Source: a virus
Virus record (IMG/VR): IMGVR_UViG_3300003892_000005
Coordinates: 1 to 38,394 of that record
DNA: 38,394 bases
Strand: one strand, 5' to 3'
Within the stretch, counting starts at the first letter, position 1. Each line of letters opens with the position of its first letter. The notes beneath the pieces were generated by a model. That model made no database searches and was not told the origin of the DNA. It saw nothing but the letters and a program-made list of their open reading frames with translations. Positions 6,314-12,927 of this stretch are shown here, one piece after another. Both the position numbers and the translations under genes were made by a program.

Positions 6314-6847
6314 ATGCTGACGCGCTCCGCAAAGGCCAAGGGGAGGAGGCTCCAGAACCAGGTTGCCCGCGATCTGGCCCGCGTGACGGGGCTGCGCTAC
6401 GGGCGCCCAGACGACGATTCGGCAGATCTCCGAGGCCGGCCGATGGGCATGTCCGGGCCCGACATCGTCCGGTCAGAACGGGCGCTGGAGCGCGTCCCGT
6501 TCTATATCGAATGCCGGGCTCGGGAGTCTTGGGGCTTCGGCCCTCGCACACTCGATAGCGGGACGTCGCCGCTGGTGACGTGGTTCGTCGAGACGGCCAA
6601 TGCGGCGTTCTGGTGGAACGAGGCGCGGCCCGACCTCAACGTGCCGCTGTTGATCGTGACGAGGAACCACTATCCTGTGGTTGCCGTCACTGGTTCCTCA
6701 CACATCGACCGTGAGTGCGTCCGTCTCGTCCTGCCCCTTCCCGAATCCGACCGCGCCTTCTGTGGGGAGCAGGCGGTGTGTGTTGTGCTGTGGACTCGCT
6801 TGCTCCAGATGTGGTACGACAACGCTCTGTGGGAAGCAGGCTCATAG
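6314..6847 (+). CDS. PD-(D/E)XK-like endonuclease, resolvase candidate
   Basis: A 177-residue protein with GAGGAGAG before the ATG. The pattern KAKGRRLQNQVARDL, RPMGMSGPDI, VPFYIECRARESW follows a phage family of putative Holliday-junction resolvases or RusA substitutes: a basic N-terminal helix, an acidic residue in GPDI, and an I-E-x-K motif. Here the last motif reads IECR, with arginine where lysine normally activates the water, so activity may be altered. The conserved tail (LLIVTRNHYPVVAV) matches the family. It is coupled to the helicase-methylase gene, whose GTG overlaps the stop. Confidence 0.65.
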   Translation: MLTRSAKAKGRRLQNQVARDLARVTGLRYGRPDDDSADLRGRPMGMSGPDIVRSERALERVPFYIECRARESWGFGPRTLDSGTSPLVTWFVETANAAFWWNEARPDLNVPLLIVTRNHYPVVAVTGSSHIDRECVRLVLPLPESDRAFCGEQAVCVVLWTRLLQMWYDNALWEAGS

Positions 6848-9135
6848 TGGAAGGCCAACACTCAACACTCCACGCGTATCGACAGTTTCTTGTACAGAAG
6901 CAGTCTCGTGTGATCCCAGTGTCAGGAAAGGAGATTCATCCATCGCACATCCATCCAATGCTCTTTCCGTTTCAGCGAGATGTGTGCGCGTGGGCAATCC
7001 GAAAGGGTCGAGCGGCATGCTTTCTAGATACAGGCTTAGGGAAAACGTTGATCTCGCTAGAATGGGCGAGGCTCATCGGGGAAAATACGCTGATCGTGGC
7101 CCCGCTCTCCGTCGCCAGACAGACGGTACGAGAGGCCCAAAAACTTGGTTGTACCGTGCGCTATGTCAGATCGCAGCATGAACTTGATTCGGGACATACG
7201 CTCTGGATAACCAATTACGACATGATTGATGCGTTCGACTTTTCAGCGTTTGGAGCGATTGTCCTTGATGAATCCTCAATCTTGAAAGCGCTTGATGGAA
7301 AGACCCGAGGAAAGCTGATCGCCGCCTGTCAACGCATTCCTTACCGTCTCGCCTGTACAGCCACACCAGCGCCCAACGACCAGACGGAGATCGGGAATCA
7401 TGCAGAGTTTCTCGGTATTTGCACGATGTCCGAGATGCTGTCTGAATTTTTCGTCCATGCCAACATTCAACACGACAGAGTCCTAGAGACGGGTCACATC
7501 GTGCGGACAAAACTGAGCAACACACGCGGACAAGAGTGGAGACTCAAGCACCATGCCCGCAACGCCTTCTACCGCTGGATGGCCTCGTGGGCCATGAGTC
7601 TTCGAAAGCCTAGCGATCTTGGCTACATCGACGACGGCTTCATTTTGCCTCCGCTAATGATCAATCCTGTTTGGGTCTATGTTCCTGTCAAACGGGATGG
7701 CGAACTCTTCTTTTCCGGTCTTCGTGGCATTGCTGATCGTCATGCGGTACGTCGCGTGACATTGGCTGAACGGATTCGCGCACTCTCAGAGCTTGTGAAG
7801 GGGACCAATGAGCAGTGGATCATTTGGACCGGACTGCAAGTCGAGGCGGATGCCGCCACGTCAGCTCTCACGGACGCTGTCCAAGTCAGGGGATCAGAAA
7901 GCCCTGACGAGAAGACCAAAAAGTTCGAAGCATTTCAAGATGGCCATTTTCAGGTCCTCGTCACGAAGCCACGAATCGCTGGATACGGCATGAACTTTCA
8001 AAACGCGCACTATGCAGCCTTTCTCGGTCTGAGCGATTCCTGGGAGTCCTACTATCAGTGTATCAGACGGCAGTGGAGATTTGGGCAAACCCATCCCGTC
8101 ACGTGTTACATTATCTTGTCAACTGCGGAACAGGAAATCTATGAGAACGTCATGCGCAAGGAGCAGACAGCAAGACAGATGACAGACGAACTGATTCGGT
8201 CCATCAAGACCTATGAGGAACAAGAACTCGTCGGAAAACACCTGGCAACAATCACACAACCAGTCAACGAAACGGTCAATGGGAACGGATGGACCGCCAT
8301 GCTCGGCGATGCCTGTGAACGCCTCACGGAATTGGCTGATAATTCTGTAGACCTGTCAATCTATTCGCCGCCTTTCGCCGATCTCTATACCTATTCACCG
8401 AGCGAGCGCGATCTTGGCAATAGTCACGGATGGGATGAATTTTTTGCGCACTATGCCTTCATCATCCGAGAAGTCTTGAGAGTCACAAAACCTGGACGGC
8501 TTTCGTGCGTGCATACCTCGGATGTGCCGGCAATGAAACTCAAGGACGGGTATATCGGCATGCGAGATTTCCCTGGCGACGTGATCCGTGCCCATGAACG
8601 CGAAGGCTGGATTTTTGTTGGACGGGCATTCGTACAAAAAAATCCCCAAGCCCAAGCCATTCGAACAAAAAGTAAAGGCCTGCTTTTTGCCCAGCTTCGT
8701 AAAGACAGCACGCACAGCCGCCCAGCGCTCGTTGACCAGGTGCTCTTGTTCAAAAAACCCGGAGAGACCGCCAGTCCCGTCAAACCGGTCGAGAACGGTG
8801 AACTGGACAACGAAACATGGATAAAATGGGCACACGGATTATGGGTTGATATCCAAGAATCTGATGTACTCAAATTCACACACGCTAGAGAAGAGGATGA
8901 TGAGAAGCATATTTGCCCCTTGCAGCTTGGAACAATCGAGCGATGCCTGAAGCTGTACAGTAATCCTGGAGAGGTGGTGCTCACGCCTTTTATGGGCATC
9001 GGAAGTGAGGCCTATCAGGCAATACGTTTTGGTCGAAAGGTGATCGGCATCGAACTCAAAGCATCCTATTTCCGAAGTGCTGTTGAGGCGATTCGAGAAG
9101 CAGAGCGTGCGTCGTCCTCTGCCCTGCTGCTCTGA
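6847..9135 (+). CDS. SNF2-type helicase fused to DNA methyltransferase
   Basis: A 762-residue protein starting at GTG 6847, which overlaps the previous stop. Residues about 40-480 form a superfamily 2 translocase: Walker A DTGLGKT (61-67), motif II DESS (141-144), motif III TATPAPND (171-178), and a C-terminal lobe ending in QCIRRQWRFGQ. Residues about 485-762 form a beta-class amino methyltransferase: motif IV SPPF (507-510) precedes the SAM-binding TPFMGIGSEA (from 713) and VIGIELK. The order IV then I is that of N6-adenine or N4-cytosine enzymes. It has no nuclease domain. I infer protective DNA modification against host restriction, with DNA remodelling by the motor. Confidence 0.85.
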   Translation: MEGQHSTLHAYRQFLVQKQSRVIPVSGKEIHPSHIHPMLFPFQRDVCAWAIRKGRAACFLDTGLGKTLISLEWARLIGENTLIVAPLSVARQTVREAQKLGCTVRYVRSQHELDSGHTLWITNYDMIDAFDFSAFGAIVLDESSILKALDGKTRGKLIAACQRIPYRLACTATPAPNDQTEIGNHAEFLGICTMSEMLSEFFVHANIQHDRVLETGHIVRTKLSNTRGQEWRLKHHARNAFYRWMASWAMSLRKPSDLGYIDDGFILPPLMINPVWVYVPVKRDGELFFSGLRGIADRHAVRRVTLAERIRALSELVKGTNEQWIIWTGLQVEADAATSALTDAVQVRGSESPDEKTKKFEAFQDGHFQVLVTKPRIAGYGMNFQNAHYAAFLGLSDSWESYYQCIRRQWRFGQTHPVTCYIILSTAEQEIYENVMRKEQTARQMTDELIRSIKTYEEQELVGKHLATITQPVNETVNGNGWTAMLGDACERLTELADNSVDLSIYSPPFADLYTYSPSERDLGNSHGWDEFFAHYAFIIREVLRVTKPGRLSCVHTSDVPAMKLKDGYIGMRDFPGDVIRAHEREGWIFVGRAFVQKNPQAQAIRTKSKGLLFAQLRKDSTHSRPALVDQVLLFKKPGETASPVKPVENGELDNETWIKWAHGLWVDIQESDVLKFTHAREEDDEKHICPLQLGTIERCLKLYSNPGEVVLTPFMGIGSEAYQAIRFGRKVIGIELKASYFRSAVEAIREAERASSSALLL

Positions 9136-9140
9136 TACGG

Positions 9141-9169
9141 TTGACAGCGGCGTTTAATTCTCGTATGGT
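9141..9169 (+). promoter_or_regulatory. Sigma-70-like promoter before the replication gene
   Basis: TTGACA (9141-9146), a 17-base spacer and TATGGT (9164-9169) form a good sigma-70-type promoter directly after the helicase-methylase stop, predicted to start near 9176. The -35 is perfect and the -10 matches four of six bases. It gives the replication protein an expression separate from the long early operon and feeds the structured leader that follows. Confidence 0.65.
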
Positions 9170-9190
9170 GATCGTGCATTAACCCTCGCA

Positions 9191-9315
9191 CCAGCGCCCG
9201 CTGGGCTGAGCGCGGGTCGCGCCCGCCTCAGTAGGCCACTAGGCCGAGCGGCTGTTTGGGACTGTTCACGGCTCCTGGAGACCGTGTCAGTCCCAAGCAG
9301 TTTTCTCCAGGAGCC
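9191..9315 (+). ncRNA. Structured 5' leader with terminator/alternative hairpin
   Basis: Four inverted repeats lie between promoter and gene. A: CCAGCG/CGCTGG around 9191-9204. B: CTGAG and GCGGG against CCCGC and CTCAG (9206-9231), one bulge. C: a 13-bp outer stem (9252-9264 with 9288-9300, one G-U pair), inner CACGG/CCGTG, then TTTT at 9301, the form of an intrinsic terminator. D: an 11-bp perfect pairing of 9270-9280 with 9305-9315, which uses the loop and inner arm of C. C and D cannot form together in full. This looks like an attenuator, or a terminator for the upstream operon. No known riboswitch class is recognised. Confidence 0.55.
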
Positions 9316-9319
9316 TCAT

Positions 9320-9355
9320 ATGTTCGAAGGCCATTCGGAGGTGTTCCCCCAATGA
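9320..9355 (+). CDS. Leader peptide frame (11 residues)
   Basis: ATG 9320 follows AGGAG (9309-9313) and encodes MFEGHSEVFPQ. Its TGA overlaps the ATG of the replication gene (ATGA). The ribosome binding site for this peptide lies inside the 3' arm of hairpin D, so folding would hide it. Translation of the peptide could open or couple the downstream start. There is no run of a single amino acid as in classical attenuators. Confidence 0.4.
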   Translation: MFEGHSEVFPQ

Positions 9356-10218
9356 GCAGATACCGAAATGTCTTGAGTCGAATCTGGGAAGATGACAAGT
9401 TTCCATTCCTTTCCCTTGAATCTCGACTGCTCTTTCTCTACCATCTAACCTCTCCTCGAGCGACGCCATTCCTCCTCTATGTTGAAGGGCCTGGAGCCAT
9501 GGCCGATGCCTTGCGCTTGCCTTCGGCTAGGCTTAGGTCATGCCTTAGCGAAGTCTCACACCAAGGCATGGTTTGGTATGCGGATGATGGCTCGAATTTG
9601 CTCTTCCTTCCGAAGGCTTTGACCATCAAAGAAAATGCTCCACAAAGTCCAAATGCTGTCAAAACCTGGCTTGCCCTTCTGAACGATTTGCCAAAAACTC
9701 CTTTCTTTTTCAAGTGTTTACATCATTGGTCATGCCTAGCCGAAGCCATACCGCATTCCTTAACCGTTGCCTTCGTCAAGGCATGCACTAAGGCATACCC
9801 TATGCCTCCCATACAGGAACAGGAACAGGAACAGGAACAGGAACAGATTAGGACTCCTCCCCCTACCCCCCCCTCTCGGGAGGGGGCCGTCGAGGAGGCC
9901 ATGCCCTCAAATGGCTGGGGGACCCCTGAAGCCCTCGTCGCGCTCTACAACGCCGAAACGCCCGATGAGCTACCCGCCGTGGTCAAGCTCACCGAGGCAC
10001 GTCGAAAAAAAGCCAGGCTCTACCTCAGACAGTTCCCCGACCGAGACTTCTGGCTTGCGGTATTCTCGCAAATCTCAGCGTCGCCATTTCTGCGTGGGCT
10101 AAGGAATTCCCCAGGCCATCAGAGTTTCAAGGCGACCTTCGACTGGCTACTCACCAAAGGCAAGGACGGAACGGAAAACGTGATCAAGGTGTACGAGGGG
10201 AGGTACAGCGATGGCTAG
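9352..10218 (+). CDS. Replication initiator-like protein
   Basis: A 288-residue protein started at ATG 9352 (GGAGG ten bases upstream); an upstream TTG at 9256 would place the start inside the hairpin and is rejected. Residues 1-95 (SRYRNVLSRIWEDDKF, then LESRLLFLYHLTSP) resemble the winged-helix N-terminus of phage replication organisers. A linker holds five glutamate-glutamine pairs, encoded by a GAACAG hexamer repeat near 9815-9845, then a proline-rich part. The C-terminal domain (KLTEARRKKARLYL, DRDFWLAVFSQISASPFL, TFDWLL, VYEGRY) is typical of phage replication proteins. It probably binds the origin and recruits host helicase. Confidence 0.75.
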   Translation: MSRYRNVLSRIWEDDKFPFLSLESRLLFLYHLTSPRATPFLLYVEGPGAMADALRLPSARLRSCLSEVSHQGMVWYADDGSNLLFLPKALTIKENAPQSPNAVKTWLALLNDLPKTPFFFKCLHHWSCLAEAIPHSLTVAFVKACTKAYPMPPIQEQEQEQEQEQIRTPPPTPPSREGAVEEAMPSNGWGTPEALVALYNAETPDELPAVVKLTEARRKKARLYLRQFPDRDFWLAVFSQISASPFLRGLRNSPGHQSFKATFDWLLTKGKDGTENVIKVYEGRYSDG

Positions 10219-10648
10219 GGCGAAGACGAGAGCCGGCACCACGCATGAGCACGACAGGCAATCACTGTGTCCACACGATGGGTCAACGCTCGATGCCCAC
10301 GGATTTTGCTGGAGGGCAGGGGGCTACCCGTCACTTCGATGGTATTGGGAGCCAACCGGGAATCGAGGACGAGGAGGCTGGGAGACGGCGGCTACGCGGT
10401 GCCCATTTGCCTGCCCAGCCTGCGGAGGGAGGCTGGACTGGGATGGCGGTTGTACGTCGTGCGTCGGGACGGGTCGCACGCCGCCCCGCGACGAGGATCG
10501 GGATGCATGGCGGTACCCTGGGGAGTATTATGCGCTCCGAGGCGGCCACTGGAAGGCCCTCACGGGCCCAGAACCGGCACTCACCCATGAGCGCGTCTGC
10601 CGGATGATGGAGGAACTGCGCACCGGAGGTATTGGTGAGTCACCCTAG
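10211..10648 (+). CDS. Cysteine-rich putative zinc-binding protein
   Basis: A 145-residue protein overlapping the replication gene by 8 bases and ending the rightward unit. Cysteine pairs CPH...CW (residues 20-33) and CPFACPAC with CTSC (about 64-85) suggest one or two zinc ribbons; much of the rest is tryptophan, arginine and glycine. As the partner of the replication protein, it may be a primase-like or helicase-loading accessory, but no catalytic motif is seen. Confidence 0.65.
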   Translation: MARAKTRAGTTHEHDRQSLCPHDGSTLDAHGFCWRAGGYPSLRWYWEPTGNRGRGGWETAATRCPFACPACGGRLDWDGGCTSCVGTGRTPPRDEDRDAWRYPGEYYALRGGHWKALTGPEPALTHERVCRMMEELRTGGIGESP

Positions 10649-10662
10649 CCATTCCCCAAATA

Positions 10663-10783
10663 GACCCCAGACCGCACGTAAATGGCCCAAATTTGAATGA
10701 TCTCATGCAACCCTAGCCCCATTCTACCTGTTCAGGAGAACTGCCCCTAGAACGCGCGTAAACGGCCGAATTTTGAACGACCC
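10663..10783. repeat. Imperfect direct repeats between converging operons
   Basis: Two copies about 36 bases long (10667-10702 and 10747-10782), exactly 80 bases apart, match at about 28 of 36 positions; the best cores are CGTAAATGGCC against CGTAAACGGCC and TTTGAATGA against TTTGAACGA. A third, degraded copy may start near 10788 (AGACGCGTTAAATTGG). They lie in the only convergent gap. No stem-loop with a T-run is clear, so termination is unproven. Origin iterons, a terminator-protein site or remnant of a mobile repeat are possible. Confidence 0.5.
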
Positions 10784-10858
10784 CCATAAGACGCGTTAAA
10801 TTGGGCGTTTTTGGGGCCAGACCTTTTTGTTCCTTGTGTCCCGTATCCAGCGCCGCAC

Positions 10859-11356
10859 TCAGGACAGCAGATACATGCCGGCGTCGGCGAGCCAATCCAC
10901 GTCCACGATGATCTGCACGTCGCCAGCATAGTCCCTCGCCCGTCCCTGCTCGGTGAGGCGATCCGACAGGAAGCCTATGATCGCCGCCCGATTTCCAGAC
11001 CTGACCAGCGCAGCCCACTCTCGCCGCAGCTTCTCGGTCCCCCGTCCGAGTCCCAGCCACGCCAGCATGCCTCCTGCGGGCCTTGCGCCCATCACGAGGA
11101 GGTCAACCAGATCACAGAGCAGGTCTCGCGGGACAGCGACACCCTGCTCGTAGCTATAAAATGGCGTGAACCCGCGGTCCTGGGTCCGGTCCTGCAGGAA
11201 CTGCCTGATGCGATGCGCCCGATCCTCAGTGTCAGGCTCACGCATCATGGTCGCCCACTCGGCGAGGCGTTTCGAGGCCTCCCCCGCACGTATCGACTCG
11301 ACAACCTGGCCCACGGCCTTGATCAGCGCGGCAAGGTCGCCAGGGCCGATCATCAT
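10859..11356 (-). CDS. Hypothetical protein, last gene of late operon
   Basis: A 165-residue, mostly helical protein that overlaps the lipoprotein gene by 4 bases. It has no signal peptide and no motif I recognise; hydrophobic stretches (LLCDLVDLLVMGA, GGMLAWLGLG) are too short or weak for sure membrane helices. Position after holin and lipoprotein suggests a late or lysis accessory role, but this is only context. Confidence 0.65.
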   Translation of the reverse strand: MMIGPGDLAALIKAVGQVVESIRAGEASKRLAEWATMMREPDTEDRAHRIRQFLQDRTQDRGFTPFYSYEQGVAVPRDLLCDLVDLLVMGARPAGGMLAWLGLGRGTEKLRREWAALVRSGNRAAIIGFLSDRLTEQGRARDYAGDVQIIVDVDWLADAGMYLLS

Positions 11357-11472
11357 CTCTGGGCCTCATGCCCTATCGCCGGATTCGGAATCCGATTGGG
11401 AATGGGGACGTGATGGGCACACGCCACCAATGCCACCGCGAGCACCAGCGGCCAGATTCGTTTGATGTGCAT
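11353..11472 (-). CDS. Tiny proline-rich lipoprotein, o-spanin candidate
   Basis: A 39-residue protein starting at 11472 after TTAGGAG. It has a basic start, a hydrophobic stretch and a lipobox LVAC (Cys about residue 18), leaving a mature peptide of about 22 residues rich in proline (VPIPNRIPNP). Small proline-rich lipoproteins next to a holin are the hallmark of Rz1-type outer-membrane spanins, which would imply a Gram-negative host. The mature part is shorter than usual and no clear inner-membrane spanin partner is seen; the short membrane protein at 12823 is one candidate. Confidence 0.6.
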   Translation of the reverse strand: MHIKRIWPLVLAVALVACAHHVPIPNRIPNPAIGHEAQR

Positions 11473-11480
11473 TGTCGCTC

Positions 11481-11636
11481 CTAACTTGGCGTGCGGTCCT
11501 TGGCGAAGTAGGCGAAGATCGCCAAGGCGAGCGTTCCTGCCGCGTCGAGAATGGTCCCAAGATCGGGAAAAACCGTCTTGAGCCACGGCAGGAGCGCCGC
11601 CAGCAACCCGGCCACGGTTGTCTTCCAATCCTTCAT
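11481..11636 (-). CDS. Small holin candidate
   Basis: A 51-residue protein started at 11636, with GGAAGGGGGTGA upstream. WKTTVAGLLAALLPWLKTV and a second hydrophobic segment (AAGTLALAIFAYFAKD) give two short membrane helices with charged ends, the look of small phage holins beginning MKxWKTTxAG. The following gene is the lipoprotein, and the lysozyme lies farther upstream in the same operon. I infer timing of lysis by inner-membrane lesions that release lysozyme. Confidence 0.7.
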   Translation of the reverse strand: MKDWKTTVAGLLAALLPWLKTVFPDLGTILDAAGTLALAIFAYFAKDRTPS

Positions 11637-11640
11637 TGTG

Positions 11641-12438
11641 TCACCCCCTTCCTCTTCGAGCGTATCCGTCTTCGCTGTTCCACGAATATAGGAAGCAGCG
11701 AGAGACCGAGACGCCTTCTTCCAACGCAATATCCCACTGCCTCTCTCGATCCGTTTCCGTAATCCAGAACCTCACGTCGTCTGAGAACGACGCCCGGATT
11801 CGTCGATACTGATGACGCAACTCATACAGGTTCTTCTCGTACATGTGGAGAGACACGATATCCACATGCGCCAGTCCGAGCGAGAGGCACTCCACGTACC
11901 AATCCAGCGCGGGAGACGGCCGCCCATCGATGTCCCCCACGACGATAGGCACATCCGGCACCAGGGACTTGGCGTGAGCCGCGAGTTCGTTGTGCCATGG
12001 CACAAAATACTTCGGCTCAAAGCGCCGCCTGTTAGAACCTGCCACGAGCCACTGCTCATTGGCGATCTGGACACCTATGAGCGCGGGCCGTAGGGCCTTG
12101 AGGATGATGGTCATTCTGGCCTTCGTGCGTTCGGCGTTCACGTCCAGCTCATGAGCGCCGTTCGCAAGAATGGGTAACACACCCCATTCGCGGCTCACGA
12201 TCACCGAGGCCCACGAGAGCATGAGGTCCAGAGGCCAGTCTTCTCCGAAGGGCAGGCGAATCTCCTGGCGATAGCCCGCAAGCTCGATTTCGGTGAGATA
12301 GCGATCCAGCCATTGAGCGGACAGCAGGCCAGGATTGCGGCTGTCAGCGGCCCCGACGTTCATCCCATAGGCTCGCAGAGAAAACCGCTTCGTACCCTTC
12401 TGCAACCGTCCGCTAAGAACTTTTCCGATAGCGCTCAT
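11641..12438 (-). CDS. Clan GH-A-like glycoside hydrolase
   Basis: A 265-residue protein with TIM-barrel signposts: FSLRAYGMNV at strand 1, EIRLPFG, then NE (N127-E128) in IGVQIANEQ as the acid/base, SLHMY (H198) at strand 6, E228 in FWITETD as the nucleophile, and FLYSWNSEDG at strand 8. This order is that of clan GH-A enzymes (GH5-like or GH39-like). There is no signal peptide, so it would leave the cell at lysis or with the holin. It may cut host capsule or exopolysaccharide. The exact family and substrate cannot be read. It is coupled to the upstream zinc protein (ATGA) and sits five bases before the holin. Confidence 0.7.
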   Translation of the reverse strand: MSAIGKVLSGRLQKGTKRFSLRAYGMNVGAADSRNPGLLSAQWLDRYLTEIELAGYRQEIRLPFGEDWPLDLMLSWASVIVSREWGVLPILANGAHELDVNAERTKARMTIILKALRPALIGVQIANEQWLVAGSNRRRFEPKYFVPWHNELAAHAKSLVPDVPIVVGDIDGRPSPALDWYVECLSLGLAHVDIVSLHMYEKNLYELRHQYRRIRASFSDDVRFWITETDRERQWDIALEEGVSVSRCFLYSWNSEDGYARRGRG

Positions 12439-12599
12439 CTCCCCATCGGGCCGCCGGCGCCGTCTCCAGCCACATAGGATTGCTGATGCGGGCAGACCGC
12501 TTCATAGTTTGGGTTATTGGCATCTAGGCAATTGCCGCGTTCTCCTGACGTTGCAATATGCTCCCATAGTGCGCACCACTCGCAGATTCGGAACCTCAC
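12435..12599 (-). CDS. Small cysteine-rich protein
   Basis: A 54-residue protein from GTG 12599, chosen because AGAGGAGCGAC precedes it; the open frame extends to 12638. Cysteines in CEWC, then single cysteines in GNCLD and AVCPH, can bind one metal. The C-terminus is glycine-rich. It overlaps the glycosidase start by 4 bases. No family recognised. Confidence 0.55.
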   Translation of the reverse strand: MRFRICEWCALWEHIATSGERGNCLDANNPNYEAVCPHQQSYVAGDGAGGPMGR

Positions 12600-12613
12600 C
12601 GTCGCTCCTCTTG

Positions 12614-12817
12614 TTATACCTCCTTGATCGTGAGCCACGGAAGCCTCACACAGGACTTCACAATGAGCGTGCTGTCCGAGAAGAGCGGCCTATCCTCCAC
12701 AGGCTGTCCACTCACCCTCACGTCGCTCGGGATGTCATAGCGCATCATGGAAGAGAGAATCAGAAGGCACCCGTAGTCTCTCTCGGCGTCTGTTAAGCCG
12801 TGCCTATCCTTGAACAT
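12614..12817 (-). CDS. Hypothetical small protein
   Basis: A 67-residue protein from ATG 12817. The frame remains open far upstream (to 13192), but that extension lies antisense-in-frame to the protease and looks unnatural, so I reject it. It contains LTDAERDYGCLLILSSMMRY and a strand-rich C-terminus (STLIVKSCVRLPWLTIKEV). It has no visible motif. It lies between a membrane peptide and the cysteine-rich protein. Confidence 0.6.
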   Translation of the reverse strand: MFKDRHGLTDAERDYGCLLILSSMMRYDIPSDVRVSGQPVEDRPLFSDSTLIVKSCVRLPWLTIKEV

Positions 12818-12822
12818 AGATG

Positions 12823-12915
12823 CTAGCCTCGATAGGAAAGCGTTCCTATGAAGTAGATCACCGCAAAGAATAGGATCAGGCCGCCGACGATCAACCCGAG
12901 CACAAATTTCCACAT
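12823..12915 (-). CDS. Single-pass membrane peptide (30 residues)
   Basis: ATG 12915 after CAGGAAT encodes a peptide that is almost entirely one membrane helix (WKFVLGLIVGGLILFFAVIYFI). It fills the gap between the protease and the next gene without overlap. It could be a second holin-like or antiholin peptide, or part of a spanin-like pair. Its size is below usual gene-calling limits. Confidence 0.5.
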   Translation of the reverse strand: MWKFVLGLIVGGLILFFAVIYFIGTLSYRG

Positions 12916-12927
12916 GGTGTATTCCTG

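Noticed and set aside
9256-9351. Upstream TTG start for the replication protein
   Set aside because: It would begin inside hairpin C with no ribosome binding site; ATG 9352 has GGAGG at proper spacing and starts the conserved domain.
9810-9850. CRISPR-like repeat
   Set aside because: It is a six-base tandem in a coding frame, with no spacers and no cas operon. The Cas4-like gene at 2553 belongs to a RecT operon.
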